Virus record (IMG/VR): IMGVR_UViG_3300022868_000039
Span: 1-44,136 of that record
From: a virus
Length of the DNA: 44,136 nt
Strand: one strand, 5' to 3'
The notes below the pieces were generated by a model that saw only the letters and a list, made by a program, of their open reading frames with translations, had not been told where the DNA came from and did not search any database. The position numbers and the translations under genes are program-made. This document shows positions 15,601-23,698 of the stretch, one piece after another (the first letter of the stretch is position 1; each line of letters begins with the position of its first letter).

Positions 15601-16203
15601 AACAAACCCAAAATTTGAAGCATTTACTTGAGTATCTGTTAAAGACAGCCCCCACAAGACAGCACTTCCTCCGTAAGACACGGCAGTCAATGACTCTTCT
15701 GGTAAATAGGTATCCGTTGCTTTCTCATCGCCTACTATTGCATCACCAACAACTAATTTTATACTATTTTCTTTTATGCTATACAAATCACTATCCCCCA
15801 AAGTATTTAGACACGGAGACCCCCCTTCAAATTTAACATTATCAGTTAAATACCATTCCTTTGTTCCCACAGAAGTATCGTTGCCGGTTGTTCCTGGAGC
15901 AAGTTCGCCCGTGTCTGCCCCAATAAAATAGTTAGGAATTTTTAAGTTTAAGCGTCTAAATAACCAGCATAAGTGAATAGGTTTCCAAGTTTCTAACCAA
16001 TTAAAAAGTTTCATCTTCCTATTAGAAACACATTCACCTGTGCTAATTATTGGTAATCCTTCTTTAGAGGATTCTCCTGTGTAAAAATGAGCTGAATATT
16101 TTGTTATTTTATAAATTCTTTTATTTTTTGGTACTCCTAAAAACTTCCTTCCCAAAGGATTATTACAAATCTTTGCTAAAATTATTTCAGACTTTGTTTG
16201 CAT
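12622..16203 (-). CDS. Tail tip / baseplate hub and fibre protein with 14-residue repeats, 1193 aa
   Basis: A large modular tail protein follows the distal tail gene. Residues 1-260 end in a beta-sandwich-like region (VTLTVHYTG). Residues about 265-365 hold seven copies of the 14-residue repeat (e.g. NISAKAQLI, TLSAKSNII). Residues about 367-735 look like a siphophage hub domain (LTISRTINGGVGGVTISLKK; GNRLKIFL; IFYGYLVAIGP). A short coiled coil (INQSISQAQSSIESIQAG) leads to two similar fibre-like units at about 778-870 and 920-1005, both with IYSP..AG..GYFRDTL and YLRFN. The end (GGAWTGTFDMTAY) resembles receptor-binding tails. It likely contacts the host; the exact receptor is unknown. Confidence 0.75.
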   Translation of the reverse strand: MQTKSEIILAKICNNPLGRKFLGVPKNKRIYKITKYSAHFYTGESSKEGLPIISTGECVSNRKMKLFNWLETWKPIHLCWLFRRLNLKIPNYFIGADTGELAPGTTGNDTSVGTKEWYLTDNVKFEGGSPCLNTLGDSDLYSIKENSIKLVVGDAIVGDEKATDTYLPEESLTAVSYGGSAVLWGLSLTDTQVNASNFGFVYSVKTTAGTIETSYYLKVTNFNCSVPSGAIINGVTVKVVCCQHSYTPVYPQIDYVTLTVHYTGLSTSSTSISALSNLKSVCSSLILGKAQLVSTTIQTLLAKGNLGLPNLLSAKARIQNTKTKAITTKANIKETGVLTNISAKAQLIVMSYTTLSAKSNIIERERVENKLCYKLYEPDGTFIKVLSPDEIISNLTISRTINGGVGGVTISLKKPIDNYDEYDAVKNPTGAIKYGNRLKIFLTDRFNTDKQIFYGYLVAIGPQYTNGQETVVLTFYGAVSKLSNDYYNISGTPPYEPTEPAGFYVEETAESSSKIIKNILDNFILQTTNPMVSYIWGTTIDDCGNSVSYTFDRMKHLDTLKKIEEYLPTTWYWYVDGEGDLYVKDSSSQTEHTLVIGRDIAEIKSHKTIESVVNYFVFWNGRSTADASYVFDYDKNSDSQDDYGRITLFQQDSAVLSSAVSDIRVTKVLAYRKDPKQELTIEVTDKYNIAGIEPGHRICIRNLRDDLQTTFADGLVVKRISYKIDSALLELGQIGGDLTAAVSEEETLINQSISQAQSSIESIQAGDTPITEANIEYSGSSFIKEDVIYSPVLAGIDGYFRDTLTMGQSGIASVIKSYGKTDYADASKGFWLEKTATDYSKFEMYYDGDNYLRFNTQTGVLEISGDIVLGPGSTITWSQISDANPPNSADLSEYSNDVGWTDDGNLDKLREGILSGGTFISNKAIYSPIIAGDNGYFRDTLKVGGSGIGGLIASYGKSSYADSVAGFLLQKTSGGAVYFEVYGDATHYLRFNSGGSPTITIRGDLVADDLKSGSINATTITITNLNASNISTGTLSVDRLGATSIVVGKLASDATNRIFQNSTTKTNIEAWRHASDVTKIDGGDIYARSVTASQVLAHTITGYELTTSRIDTTEQSISSKLAVGAAITPTNAFYVSGNADIIGVLNCTKLGLDVGTSNPSAQGDIVCYDSGGLEEFRGQPGGAWTGTFDMTAY
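15110..15410 (-). repeat. Seven tandem 14-residue coding repeats inside the tail-tip gene
   Basis: In translation, units such as LLSAKARIQNTKT, AITTKANIKETGV and NISAKAQLIVMS recur every 13-15 residues. They match the repeat that fills the 1492-residue protein at 23699-28177. The DNA copies have diverged, so protein sequence rather than DNA identity is conserved. Confidence 0.8.
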
Positions 16204-16208
16204 AAAGA

Positions 16209-16970
16209 TTAGATATATGAAGCTGTGTATACAAGAGTTAAATCTACATTGAAAGGGGTTCCTGTTACAGTTATATCAACTGTATTTGTACCGATTTCAA
16301 AAGCTGGGAAGACACCTGTAAAATCAACTTCTGTACTATCCACTTGAACAGTCAAATTTTCACAATCAACAACTAAGCTTTCAGCATCACTAAAACTTCT
16401 GGCAATAGTAATAAAATCTCCGAGTGTTGTATTCTTAATTTCTATTGCAGTTACATTATCTCCCGAGGTAAGGTCAATGGTTATAACAGGGTATGCACCA
16501 ATACTCCCAATCATTGTAATTACTTTGCTAAAAGGAGAAGAAGTTTGAGCGAGTAGAGTTTCTGTAGTACTGGAAATTGCTTCACCAAATGGATTAGCAC
16601 ATTCAAATTCAATTGAAAAAGGACACCAATAACTATTAAAATGCTCTCTTTCTATGGTTATGCTTTTTACTGTGGCAGTATATCTTCGTGTTCCTCCTGC
16701 GTATCCTACATCAAGACTTTTCTTCTGCCCGACTAAATTTTGTTTTAAAGTATCTATTCGGCTTTCCAAATTTGAAATAGATGTTCCAATAATATGCCCA
16801 GTTACAAAAATCGTTTTCTTTCGCCAATAATTAGACATTAAAAAACTCCCATCTCGACGAGCCTTGCTCTCTGTGATTAAATCGTTTTCTGGTGCGGAAG
16901 TATGCAAAACTTTTTCAGTGATAATATTACTGGTCTGCAAGTTATATGAATTGAAAATTAGTGTAGCCAT
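16209..16970 (-). CDS. Distal tail protein (Dit-like)
   Basis: This 253-residue protein lies between the tape measure and the tail-tip gene, the standard place of the siphophage distal tail protein. It has the N-terminal pattern of that family: a short beta opening (TLIFNSYNLQTSNIITEK), a DGSFLMSNYWRKKTIFVTGHI strand pair, a helix (LESRIDTLKQNL), then the RRYTATVKSITI strand and FECANPFGEA, where tail-component proteins often have FxCxDPF. The C-terminal part is a beta-rich galectin-like domain. It forms a ring joining tail tube and tip. Confidence 0.75.
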   Translation of the reverse strand: MATLIFNSYNLQTSNIITEKVLHTSAPENDLITESKARRDGSFLMSNYWRKKTIFVTGHIIGTSISNLESRIDTLKQNLVGQKKSLDVGYAGGTRRYTATVKSITIEREHFNSYWCPFSIEFECANPFGEAISSTTETLLAQTSSPFSKVITMIGSIGAYPVITIDLTSGDNVTAIEIKNTTLGDFITIARSFSDAESLVVDCENLTVQVDSTEVDFTGVFPAFEIGTNTVDITVTGTPFNVDLTLVYTASYI

Positions 16971-16975
16971 AGATT

Positions 16976-19666
16976 TTAGTAAGCTCCATTTTTAGCTAAA
17001 CGGAAAGCTTCCCCAATAGTTACTTGGACTTGCTGAGATATTTTATCTATATAAGATTCATCAGTAACTACAGGATTATTAATTATTACATTCACAGGAG
17101 TCGGTCCTTCACTTGTTCCGTAAACTCCCATATTTATTTCATCTGAAGTTGGCAACCGACCATACATACCCCCCCAATTATTTACATACTCTTGTTCTGC
17201 TAATAAATTTCTTGATACATTAGCCCCTGAAATAGACCTCTCCAGTGCGTCCGCAGTGATTTGTGGTAGTTGCATCAAAAGAGACGGAACTCCTGACTCT
17301 CTAATAGCATCATAGATACCTTTAAATGCTTTTTGGTAATCTTCTACTATACCTGCCAAAGTATCCGCAGTTTTTTGTCTAATTTCATCTTGTTGTGCTT
17401 TATAATCAGCCAATTCTCTATCCATTTCTAATTTAATGTCATCTGTTCTTTGAGAGTATTCTAATTTTTCCTCTGCTAATCTTTCTCTTAAATCTTCTAA
17501 GCGTTCTCCATTTCTCCTTCGTTCATCAGCATCTGCATCTTCTCTTTCTGCAGTTTTGTCAGCCAAACTTTGAGCATAATCTCTATTCTCTCTTGCCATT
17601 TCTTTTTCTAACTCTTTAATTTTTTCTTGGTCAGCCCGCAAACCCATACCAATTTCTAAATCTAATTGATGTTGTAAATCTTCTACCTTATCTGCGTGAG
17701 TCTGAGACATTTTATCCATCGTATCCTCAAACTTTTTTGCTCTATCATCCATTGAATCAGAGAAACTTCTATTCTCATCAGAAATATCATCTTCAATTTT
17801 CTGAATCGTTTTTTCGTGTTTGTCTGTTAATCGAGATAACTCTGTATCTATGTCCTCTAAAAATCTTGAATACTTTAAAGCAGATTCTCCGAAAGCGTCT
17901 GCTTGTTCGTCTAATGCTTCTGTATAGTCATTAGCAAAACCACCTAAATCAACATAGAATTCACTAATTTCTTTTGTAACTTTATCTATTATTTTAGAAA
18001 TCTTATCTGTCGCCGAATCTATGTCGCCACCAAGTAATTCTTCTAAAGATGGAAAGTCTCGTACTTCGGGAGTAGTAATTCCTCCTGTCAGTGGAGTGAA
18101 TCCGTACATTGGGGACATCTGGTCTGCATATTCTTTTGCATACTTACTATAGTCCATTTGCCCTTTTTCAGGTGGGTCATAAAAAAATCCTGCAGGACCC
18201 ATCAACGCAATATGTAGAAGTTTCTTTTCAAGTTTCCCAACTAAATCTATGGCTTTTCCAAGCCAAGATAAAAATTTATTGCCATCTATAAAGTCTTTAA
18301 TTTTTTTCGCAAAATCACTTACGCCTTTCATTACATCACGAGTGCCTTCACCAAACTTCTTTAATATTTTTAGAATATTTCCAACCCACTGACCGTATTT
18401 CTTAAAAGCATCTATGACTGCCATAATTTCCTCTTTATGTTCATCAATATATTTTGCAACAATCAAAAGAACTTTCATAAACTCAAGCTGAAGTTTAGCA
18501 ACTACCTCACCTATACTTCTTTTATAGGCATCCCACTCAGCTCTGGCGGCTTCTAATTGTCGATTAATACTTTTATCAGCTTCTTCAAGAGCTTTGGCAG
18601 TTGACCCAGCCCGACCAGCTTGCTCTTCTAACATTTCATTAAAGCCTTTTCCATCATTAGCCGCCAAAACCATCGCAGCTCTCATACCCCTAATATTTGG
18701 AATAAGTTTTCCAACTACCTCAAAATTACCCTGTGAAGCCTTACTTAAATCTTCCATCATTCCGCCTAATCCCTTGGCTCTTAAAGTTGTAATATCCCAT
18801 TGAAAGTTTAAATCTTTATTTTGAGCATTCAATCTTTTGATAGTATCCCTTGCTTCATCTGTTGGGTTCATTATACTTCTCATCAAACTTTCCAAAGCAG
18901 TTGCAGATTCAGCGGCACTAATACCTCTCAAAGTCATTTCAGACATTGCAGCACTTATTTGCTCAAAAGGTATTCCTAATTGAGAAGAAGCCGTTACTAC
19001 TGAACCAATCTCACTGGCTAATTCATCAAAAGTAATAACACCTTTATCTACAGTTTTAAACATACTATCCATAATATCAACCGCATCTGCCCCAGTTTTT
19101 CTATTATAAGCATTCATCACTGCCATTAAGCCTCGGGCAGCAACTTCTGCATCTGTCCAACCAGCAATTGCACCTTGTGTTGCAACTTCTAAAATCTTCA
19201 TTGCTTCTGCTCCCTCAAAGCCAGAAGAATAGACATCATAAAGACCTCTGGCTAATTCAGGTGCGGCTTTTCCTAATGCAACCGATAAATCTGAAACCTG
19301 CCCTGTTAGTTTGGCTAAACTCTCGTCAGTTAATAAGGCAATAGTATTAGTAAATGCCATTGCTTCATTAAACTTTTTAAAATCATCTGCTACACCTAAA
19401 AGAGCATTCACAGCACTGCGGACAGCATAAATAGCACCGACTATCGCACCAAGTCGCCTTATATTAGTAGTAACCTCGCCAAAAGATTTACTCAAACTGT
19501 CCAAAGATTTAGTTGCTTTATTGGTCATTTTCTGAGTACTTCTTTGAACTTTTTTTGTGCTATTTTCTACATTTCTACTGAAAGTAGCCACATTAGTTTC
19601 TATCCGCTTAACTGTTGCGGAGAGATTATCTACTGCTTCTATTACAATGTCTATGTTACTTGCCAT
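16976..19666 (-). CDS. Tape measure protein, 896 aa
   Basis: The longest tail gene after the tube and chaperones. The N-terminus is heptad-rich (IETNVATFSRNVENSTKKV). Residues about 100-330 match the TP901-type tape-measure core: ALGKAAPELARGLYDVYSSG, GAIAGWTDAEVAARGLMAVM, FDELASEIGSVVTASSQLGI. A region around 380-410 is hydrophobic, and residues about 570-790 form a long charged coiled coil. The protein sets tail length; at the usual 1.5 angstrom per residue it predicts a tail near 130 nm. It overlaps the frameshifted chaperone gene by 11 bases. Confidence 0.93.
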   Translation of the reverse strand: MASNIDIVIEAVDNLSATVKRIETNVATFSRNVENSTKKVQRSTQKMTNKATKSLDSLSKSFGEVTTNIRRLGAIVGAIYAVRSAVNALLGVADDFKKFNEAMAFTNTIALLTDESLAKLTGQVSDLSVALGKAAPELARGLYDVYSSGFEGAEAMKILEVATQGAIAGWTDAEVAARGLMAVMNAYNRKTGADAVDIMDSMFKTVDKGVITFDELASEIGSVVTASSQLGIPFEQISAAMSEMTLRGISAAESATALESLMRSIMNPTDEARDTIKRLNAQNKDLNFQWDITTLRAKGLGGMMEDLSKASQGNFEVVGKLIPNIRGMRAAMVLAANDGKGFNEMLEEQAGRAGSTAKALEEADKSINRQLEAARAEWDAYKRSIGEVVAKLQLEFMKVLLIVAKYIDEHKEEIMAVIDAFKKYGQWVGNILKILKKFGEGTRDVMKGVSDFAKKIKDFIDGNKFLSWLGKAIDLVGKLEKKLLHIALMGPAGFFYDPPEKGQMDYSKYAKEYADQMSPMYGFTPLTGGITTPEVRDFPSLEELLGGDIDSATDKISKIIDKVTKEISEFYVDLGGFANDYTEALDEQADAFGESALKYSRFLEDIDTELSRLTDKHEKTIQKIEDDISDENRSFSDSMDDRAKKFEDTMDKMSQTHADKVEDLQHQLDLEIGMGLRADQEKIKELEKEMARENRDYAQSLADKTAEREDADADERRRNGERLEDLRERLAEEKLEYSQRTDDIKLEMDRELADYKAQQDEIRQKTADTLAGIVEDYQKAFKGIYDAIRESGVPSLLMQLPQITADALERSISGANVSRNLLAEQEYVNNWGGMYGRLPTSDEINMGVYGTSEGPTPVNVIINNPVVTDESYIDKISQQVQVTIGEAFRLAKNGAY

Positions 19667-20006
19667 TTTTTTGAGCTTTTAATTGTTTTGCTTCTTTTTT
19701 ACTTACCCGTTTGACTGGTACGTGTCCTGGTAACTGGTCTAAACCACCATAATGTAGTTTCTTAACAACAATTTCCTTGTCAGGGAAGGGTAAGGGAGAG
19801 TCTTTCCAATTCTTAATCGCATCTTTACTGCCTGCGTGTAGGCAGAAGTTGAAGAATAAATCTTGATTTTTTTCATATACAGTTGAATTCGCAGCTACCT
19901 GTACAACTTCCCATAGCTCTTCCCAGTATAATTCTTCAAAGATGTAATATTTTGTCCATCCATATCTAACCGCCAAGGTATCTACTATCCAAGCAAGAAA
20001 TCTCAT
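19656..20006 (-). CDS. Tail-assembly chaperone, frameshift extension (GT-type T domain)
   Basis: The frame contains an ATG at 20006, but is open upstream through codons that overlap the end of the chaperone gene. A -1 frameshift at 20087-20093 would join it to that gene, giving a 274-residue fusion (131 + 143). Residues after the ATG include DTLAVRYGWTKYYIFEELYWEEL, shaped like the helix-turn element of T domains that recruit the tape measure. No Shine-Dalgarno precedes the ATG, so expression by frameshift is the more likely route. Confidence 0.8.
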   Translation of the reverse strand: MRFLAWIVDTLAVRYGWTKYYIFEELYWEELWEVVQVAANSTVYEKNQDLFFNFCLHAGSKDAIKNWKDSPLPFPDKEIVVKKLHYGGLDQLPGHVPVKRVSKKEAKQLKAQKNGK

Positions 20007-20041
20007 CTTGGGTAGTAGAGTACCTCGAGTGGCTGAATGTC

Positions 20042-20479
20042 CTAATCTTTCTTGGTCGCCCCCAGACTCCCCAAAGGGGCTACGGAGTTTTTTAAGTTTT
20101 CGCTGAAATTATTTAATGAGATAACTTTTTCTGCCATATCAGATATTTCTTCTGGGTATGCCTCTGCTAATAATTTATCAGCTTCAACTTCTATACAAAA
20201 ACTCACAAGTTTAACAATTTCTTTCGGAAAGACAGAATAAAGCGTTGATACATCAAGAGGCAACTTACTGCTGATTTCTCCTGATTTTGCTTTATCTGTT
20301 TCGAGGGGTTTATTATCTTTTCCTACCTGTGGTTTTTGTACCATTTGCTTACGCAAGGAATCAATCATTCCAAGATAAATTTCTTGGGCTTCATAATACT
20401 TGCCAGCTCTTAGTTTGTTAATGGTAATTGTTTGTCCATTGAAAACTGTTTCAACGGATGTTTTTAGTTTCTCTGTCAT
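20042..20479 (-). CDS. Tail-assembly chaperone (G-type), 145 aa
   Basis: The gene sits between the tail tube and the tape measure, as tail chaperones do. The protein is mostly helical, with TVFNGQTITINKLRAGKYYEAQEI near the N-terminus, which resembles the TAC families of siphophages. Near its 3' end (codons 129-131: TTA AAA AAC) lies a slippery heptamer that allows a switch to the downstream frame. Without the shift, translation ends 14 codons later at TAG (20042). Confidence 0.85.
   Translation of the reverse strand: MTEKLKTSVETVFNGQTITINKLRAGKYYEAQEIYLGMIDSLRKQMVQKPQVGKDNKPLETDKAKSGEISSKLPLDVSTLYSVFPKEIVKLVSFCIEVEADKLLAEAYPEEISDMAEKVISLNNFSENLKNSVAPLGSLGATKKD
20087..20093 (-). promoter_or_regulatory. 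Programmed -1 ribosomal frameshift site A AAA AAC
   Basis: Reading the minus strand, the heptamer A-AAA-AAC sits in the correct phase for -1 slippage (zero-frame codons AAA AAC). Six bases later begins GCCCC ... GGGGGC (with an alternative CCCC/GGGG hairpin), a good stimulatory structure. The -1 frame has no stop until the end of the downstream ORF at 19656. All parts of the classical siphophage tail-chaperone frameshift are therefore present. Confidence 0.88.
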
Positions 20480-20509
20480 AATTTCTATTTACTTAGTTAA
20501 TAAAAGTAT

Positions 20510-21067
20510 CTATGCCAACGCTTCATTCACACTAAAGAGTTGATGACCCGAAGCGTGAGAAGTATCAGCGTAAGAAGTGAAAGTAACTGTTATAGCAGTA
20601 GGATTGTCTCTTTCAAAACTTGTTTCCATACCACCAGTAATAGTCTTAAAGAAAGTCCAAGTAGTTACTAAACTGGTATCATCATTATCAGTTATTTCAA
20701 GCATTAAGGGAGTGAAAGTAACTGTAACAAGTCCACCCACGCCGATTTTGTTTTCTGCCCCTGGATTTTGAGTATACGTACATTGTTGGATAGCAATTTG
20801 TAAATTATCTGCTTCACTTTCTAACATATCAAATTTGATAGTAGCAGTTTCATTAGTAATTGCTGTTTCGACAGGTGCAGTAACTTGGTCGCAATAAATA
20901 TCCTTAGTTTCAAAGCTGTAAGTAACTGTAACCCCGCCAGAAGTACATCCTACATTAGTCCCGCTTATAGTGCCAATGTAAAATCCATCTACATCTACGG
21001 TGTTGACAGTTCCACCAATGGTAACTGTTGCACCACCGGTATTAATATTCGTGATTGTTATAGCCAT
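20510..21067 (-). CDS. Major tail tube protein
   Basis: This 185-residue protein is almost entirely beta-rich, as tail tube proteins are: TITNINTGGATVTIGGTVNT, then YIGTISGTN, VTYSFETKDIYCDQ, and a long strand series ending VTFTSYADTSHASGHQLFSV. The FETKDIY.DQV.AP element is typical of siphophage tube proteins, which set the strand from a specified register of ions. It lies immediately before the chaperone and tape measure. Start is in an exact AATCTTATG context. Confidence 0.82.
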   Translation of the reverse strand: MAITITNINTGGATVTIGGTVNTVDVDGFYIGTISGTNVGCTSGGVTVTYSFETKDIYCDQVTAPVETAITNETATIKFDMLESEADNLQIAIQQCTYTQNPGAENKIGVGGLVTVTFTPLMLEITDNDDTSLVTTWTFFKTITGGMETSFERDNPTAITVTFTSYADTSHASGHQLFSVNEALA

Positions 21068-21085
21068 AAGATTTTATATCTAAAA

Positions 21086-21307
21086 TTAGTTATTAAGCTC
21101 TTTCCACTGGTCGTAAGTTATAAACAGAAGTGTGCCTTCTGAATTATGACATCGACACCCCTTGCCTCTTAACTTTAGAAGATTTTCTGCATCTTCAGTA
21201 TCTACTTCCTGGGGCTGGTTTTTATAAAACACTGCCCTCTTATCTTTTAGATTGTATTTTAAAACCCCGTTACCAACGAATACAATCTTAGTCTTCTTCT
21301 CTAACAT
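21086..21307 (-). CDS. Small hypothetical protein near the tail tube gene, 73 aa
   Basis: A beta-rich start (TKIVFVGNGVLKYNL) followed by EDAENLLKLRGKGCRCHNSEG. The layout (short beta-barrel plus LLKLRGKGC) resembles small phage proteins that report a value and position, but no family can be named. It overlaps the preceding gene by 20 bases. Confidence 0.55.
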   Translation of the reverse strand: MLEKKTKIVFVGNGVLKYNLKDKRAVFYKNQPQEVDTEDAENLLKLRGKGCRCHNSEGTLLFITYDQWKELNN

Positions 21308-21638
21308 ATTTGCGAATGATGATGCCGAGCTTATCCATACCGACCTTTTGCTTGTCGATTATGCATCTCCAAGAGTTATCTATGACTTCCTTTAATTCAG
21401 AAATCAGCTGTTCAGCAACTTCCTTTTCTAACTCTCTGGATTCCACTGCTCGACAGATTTGTGCAGTCATTTTTCTCATTTCATAGAAAGAATCGCCGCA
21501 TAAATCTTTTACTGCTTCGCCAACTTCAACATCTTCTATCTTTGTCCAAGTTTTAAACTTTTCCAAAAGAATTTGTTGAAATTTTGGTTGGGGGTTTTTA
21601 TCTTCGTTGGTTTTGATTGTTTTCTTTTCTATACTCAT
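21288..21638 (-). CDS. Hypothetical helical protein, 116 aa
   Basis: After a disordered lysine-rich N-terminus the protein is helical, with FQQILLEKFKTWTKI, then MRKMTAQICRAVESRELEKE and AEQLISELKEVIDNSW. No signature is recognised. It lies between the tail terminator and the tail tube genes, so a structural or assembly role is likely. Confidence 0.6.
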   Translation of the reverse strand: MSIEKKTIKTNEDKNPQPKFQQILLEKFKTWTKIEDVEVGEAVKDLCGDSFYEMRKMTAQICRAVESRELEKEVAEQLISELKEVIDNSWRCIIDKQKVGMDKLGIIIRKYVREED

Positions 21639-21653
21639 ACTCTTTATTATTAA

Positions 21654-22082
21654 TTATTTACTTGCATTAGTTATATTGTATCTGGCATTTATTCGCCAGC
21701 ATTGTGAGGTGTCATCATAAGTCTCATCTTGATATCCCCGATAACAAGTATAAACTAATATATTATCATCAGAAATAGTTTGCCCGTGCAATAAGGCATA
21801 TATTCTATCTGCAATATCGTCAGCTTCTTTCATCGAGCTGTCGCTGGAAAAGACATCTATGTTAATAATCAAAGTATTTATATCAGCATTTCTATCTGAA
21901 TCATAAGGGTTATCCTCTATGCCTAAAATACTATACACTACTATTGGATAAGGTATGTTACTTTCCTGTTTAGGGTGAAAGTGAAAAATGTTTTCATTCC
22001 CGCCCAGTAAAGTTATTAAAGTTGCGTCATCTTTTAAGACACTGAAAACTAACTTTTTTAAATTTTGCACTGAAAATCCCAT
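21654..22082 (-). CDS. Tail terminator / completion protein (DUF3168-like)
   Basis: The protein of 142 residues starts LKKLVFSVLKDDATLITLLG and goes on to IFHFHPKQESNIPYPIVVYS. These are the helix and P-YPxVxY strand of the DUF3168/gp17-like tail terminator family. Later INIDVFSSDSSMKEADDIAD continues the family pattern. Position after the gp10-like protein and before the tail tube fits well. It caps the tail tube and joins it to the head. Start in an exact AATCTTATG context. Confidence 0.78.
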   Translation of the reverse strand: MGFSVQNLKKLVFSVLKDDATLITLLGGNENIFHFHPKQESNIPYPIVVYSILGIEDNPYDSDRNADINTLIINIDVFSSDSSMKEADDIADRIYALLHGQTISDDNILVYTCYRGYQDETYDDTSQCWRINARYNITNASK

Positions 22083-22086
22083 AAGA

Positions 22087-22512
22087 TTACTTTGTTATTA
22101 AGGCTCTTCTAAAAGCCGTTTTTAGATTATCTTCGACCTTTTTTCGCATTTGTATTGCAGTTTTTGCCATATACCATTTTCCTTCAACCCAAGAAGCAAC
22201 TAACCTCTTGCCCAAAGCAGGTACATATCTACCTGGTTGTTGAGTATGCCCCGTTTCTACATAGACCGCATACGGTGCAATAGCTATATCAGGACCGACA
22301 GTTGCCTTAAATGTTCTGCCTTCCTGTGACTCTTGTGATAGTATACTTCTTCTTAGATTACCTGTCTTTGCAGGACAATTCTCTTTCGCGGCTTTTTCAA
22401 CTTGTAGCCCCGATGTTCTAACTGAAGCCCTAAGCAAATTATCCAAACTTGCCCGTTTACTTTTTATTGACAATAAGGCAAGGTCTGCCCCACGAACAGT
22501 AATTTTAATCAT
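22087..22512 (-). CDS. HK97 gp10-like head-tail joining protein
   Basis: I use ATG 22512 (MIKITVRGADLALLSIK) rather than the two earlier Met codons; it is the common start of this family. The motif VEKAAKENCPAKTGNLRRSI is diagnostic of HK97 gp10-like proteins, followed by IAPYAVYVETGHTQQPGRY. About 141 residues, normal for the family. It is placed between the head-closure protein and the tail terminator, as in related phages. Confidence 0.85.
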   Translation of the reverse strand: MIKITVRGADLALLSIKSKRASLDNLLRASVRTSGLQVEKAAKENCPAKTGNLRRSILSQESQEGRTFKATVGPDIAIAPYAVYVETGHTQQPGRYVPALGKRLVASWVEGKWYMAKTAIQMRKKVEDNLKTAFRRALITK

Positions 22513-22960
22513 AACGGTCATCATTTAATTTTTCTAACAATATATCAAAATAATAATAATTTGATGAAAAATGAACATTGGCGGCTTCTTCCTCGTCTAT
22601 CAATTTGACTCTGAAAGACTCTTCTGTCTCTTGGTCATAAAACATACTTCCTTCTTGAAAGTCAATTTCTATCGGCACATTTTCCCGAGAAATTACTTTT
22701 GGTAGAAATCCTCGATGAGTATAATTATATAATGTACCTTGTAACTCTCTTACTTCATCTTCCGTTAATGGTTGAATAGTGCCAGGAATATTTACATAAT
22801 CAGAAGTAAAAGTTTCATTCAAACCGCCTGTATCGTCCTTGGTTGTTGCCTTGTTCTTAACAGTAATCTTAGTATTAAACATTCTCAATGGAATGCCTAT
22901 TACTTTAGTAGGCTGAATTATCTTCAATTTGGCAGATAAGAATTGATTGGTAGTTGTCAT
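22505..22960 (-). CDS. Head closure (head-tail adaptor) protein, 151 aa
   Basis: The body of this protein resembles SPP1 gp16/HK97-type head-closure proteins: KNKATTKDDTGGLNETF, then LYNYTHRGFLPK, and FDILLEKLN at the end. Its position between the connector and gp10-like gene fits. It is related along its length to the last 138 residues of the giant protein at 23699-28177 (shared LYNYTHRGFLPK, KDD-G-L-ETF, LFLEKLN). At the N-terminus a single 14-residue repeat unit (QFLSAKLKIIQPTK) precedes the shared VxGIP. Confidence 0.75.
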   Translation of the reverse strand: MTTTNQFLSAKLKIIQPTKVIGIPLRMFNTKITVKNKATTKDDTGGLNETFTSDYVNIPGTIQPLTEDEVRELQGTLYNYTHRGFLPKVISRENVPIEIDFQEGSMFYDQETEESFRVKLIDEEEAANVHFSSNYYYFDILLEKLNDDRYD

Positions 22961-22965
22961 ATCTT

Positions 22966-23694
22966 TTAACCTAATGGTCCATTAGTAAACATTGTTTGAT
23001 TAGCTTGTCTATAAGGTCGGAGCAATCTTTCTACTTGGTCAACCCCACCAATCATTCCCATACTCTTAATACCACTACTTCTTTTTCTGGTTTCTCTATA
23101 ATTGCCTACTGCGATTGAGGTTAATTCAACATCATCTCCACTTTCAGACCTAATAAATTGTTCTGTTAATATTAATGTTGCTTTTGTAATTGCAGTAGGA
23201 ATTGGATAATACCCCGCTGAATAAACTACTTCTGCCATTGGTATAACATTTGAAGCGGTCGGGTCTCGTAAGCATAAATTCAAAGCATAATCGCTCAAAT
23301 TTAAGCCAAAGTATTCAAGATAACCTGTTGTTTCATTTATTCGCCAATTATCTACTTCAGTTGCTGTGTCCCAAGTTATAACTCCTGATGGACTGAAAGT
23401 AACTGTAATTTCTTCAACAGACACGATTGGTCGGTGTGGTAACTGAATAAATAATCCATTCTTTGGATAATCATAAGTAACTCTAATATCTTTTTCACAG
23501 CGAGAACTAAGACCGACACTTCCCCCCAACCATTGATTAATTGCTAAATGTGCTCTATCAACATACTCCTGTAAAACTGCGTCTGAATACTCAGCAAAAT
23601 CAATAATCGTTTGGCTTTTAAATTGAGCCAAAGTTAAGTAAATAGTTATTCCTACTGATGCCTTTGATGTGATTTGTGTAGTTGTAGTATCCAT
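22966..23694 (-). CDS. Head-tail connector (gp6-like adaptor), 242 aa
   Basis: The first residues, MDTTTTQITSKASVGITIYL, contain one unit of the 14-residue repeat. Then comes a helical part (FKSQTIIDFAEYSDAVLQEY) and a strand series typical of gp6/gp15-like connectors: LPHRPIVSVEEITVTF, LNLSDYALNLCL, VVYSAGYYPIPTAITKATL, with the SAGY-PIP element common in this family. It would bind the portal ring. Start in an exact AATCTTATG context. Confidence 0.75.
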   Translation of the reverse strand: MDTTTTQITSKASVGITIYLTLAQFKSQTIIDFAEYSDAVLQEYVDRAHLAINQWLGGSVGLSSRCEKDIRVTYDYPKNGLFIQLPHRPIVSVEEITVTFSPSGVITWDTATEVDNWRINETTGYLEYFGLNLSDYALNLCLRDPTASNVIPMAEVVYSAGYYPIPTAITKATLILTEQFIRSESGDDVELTSIAVGNYRETRKRSSGIKSMGMIGGVDQVERLLRPYRQANQTMFTNGPLG

Positions 23695-23698
23695 AAGA

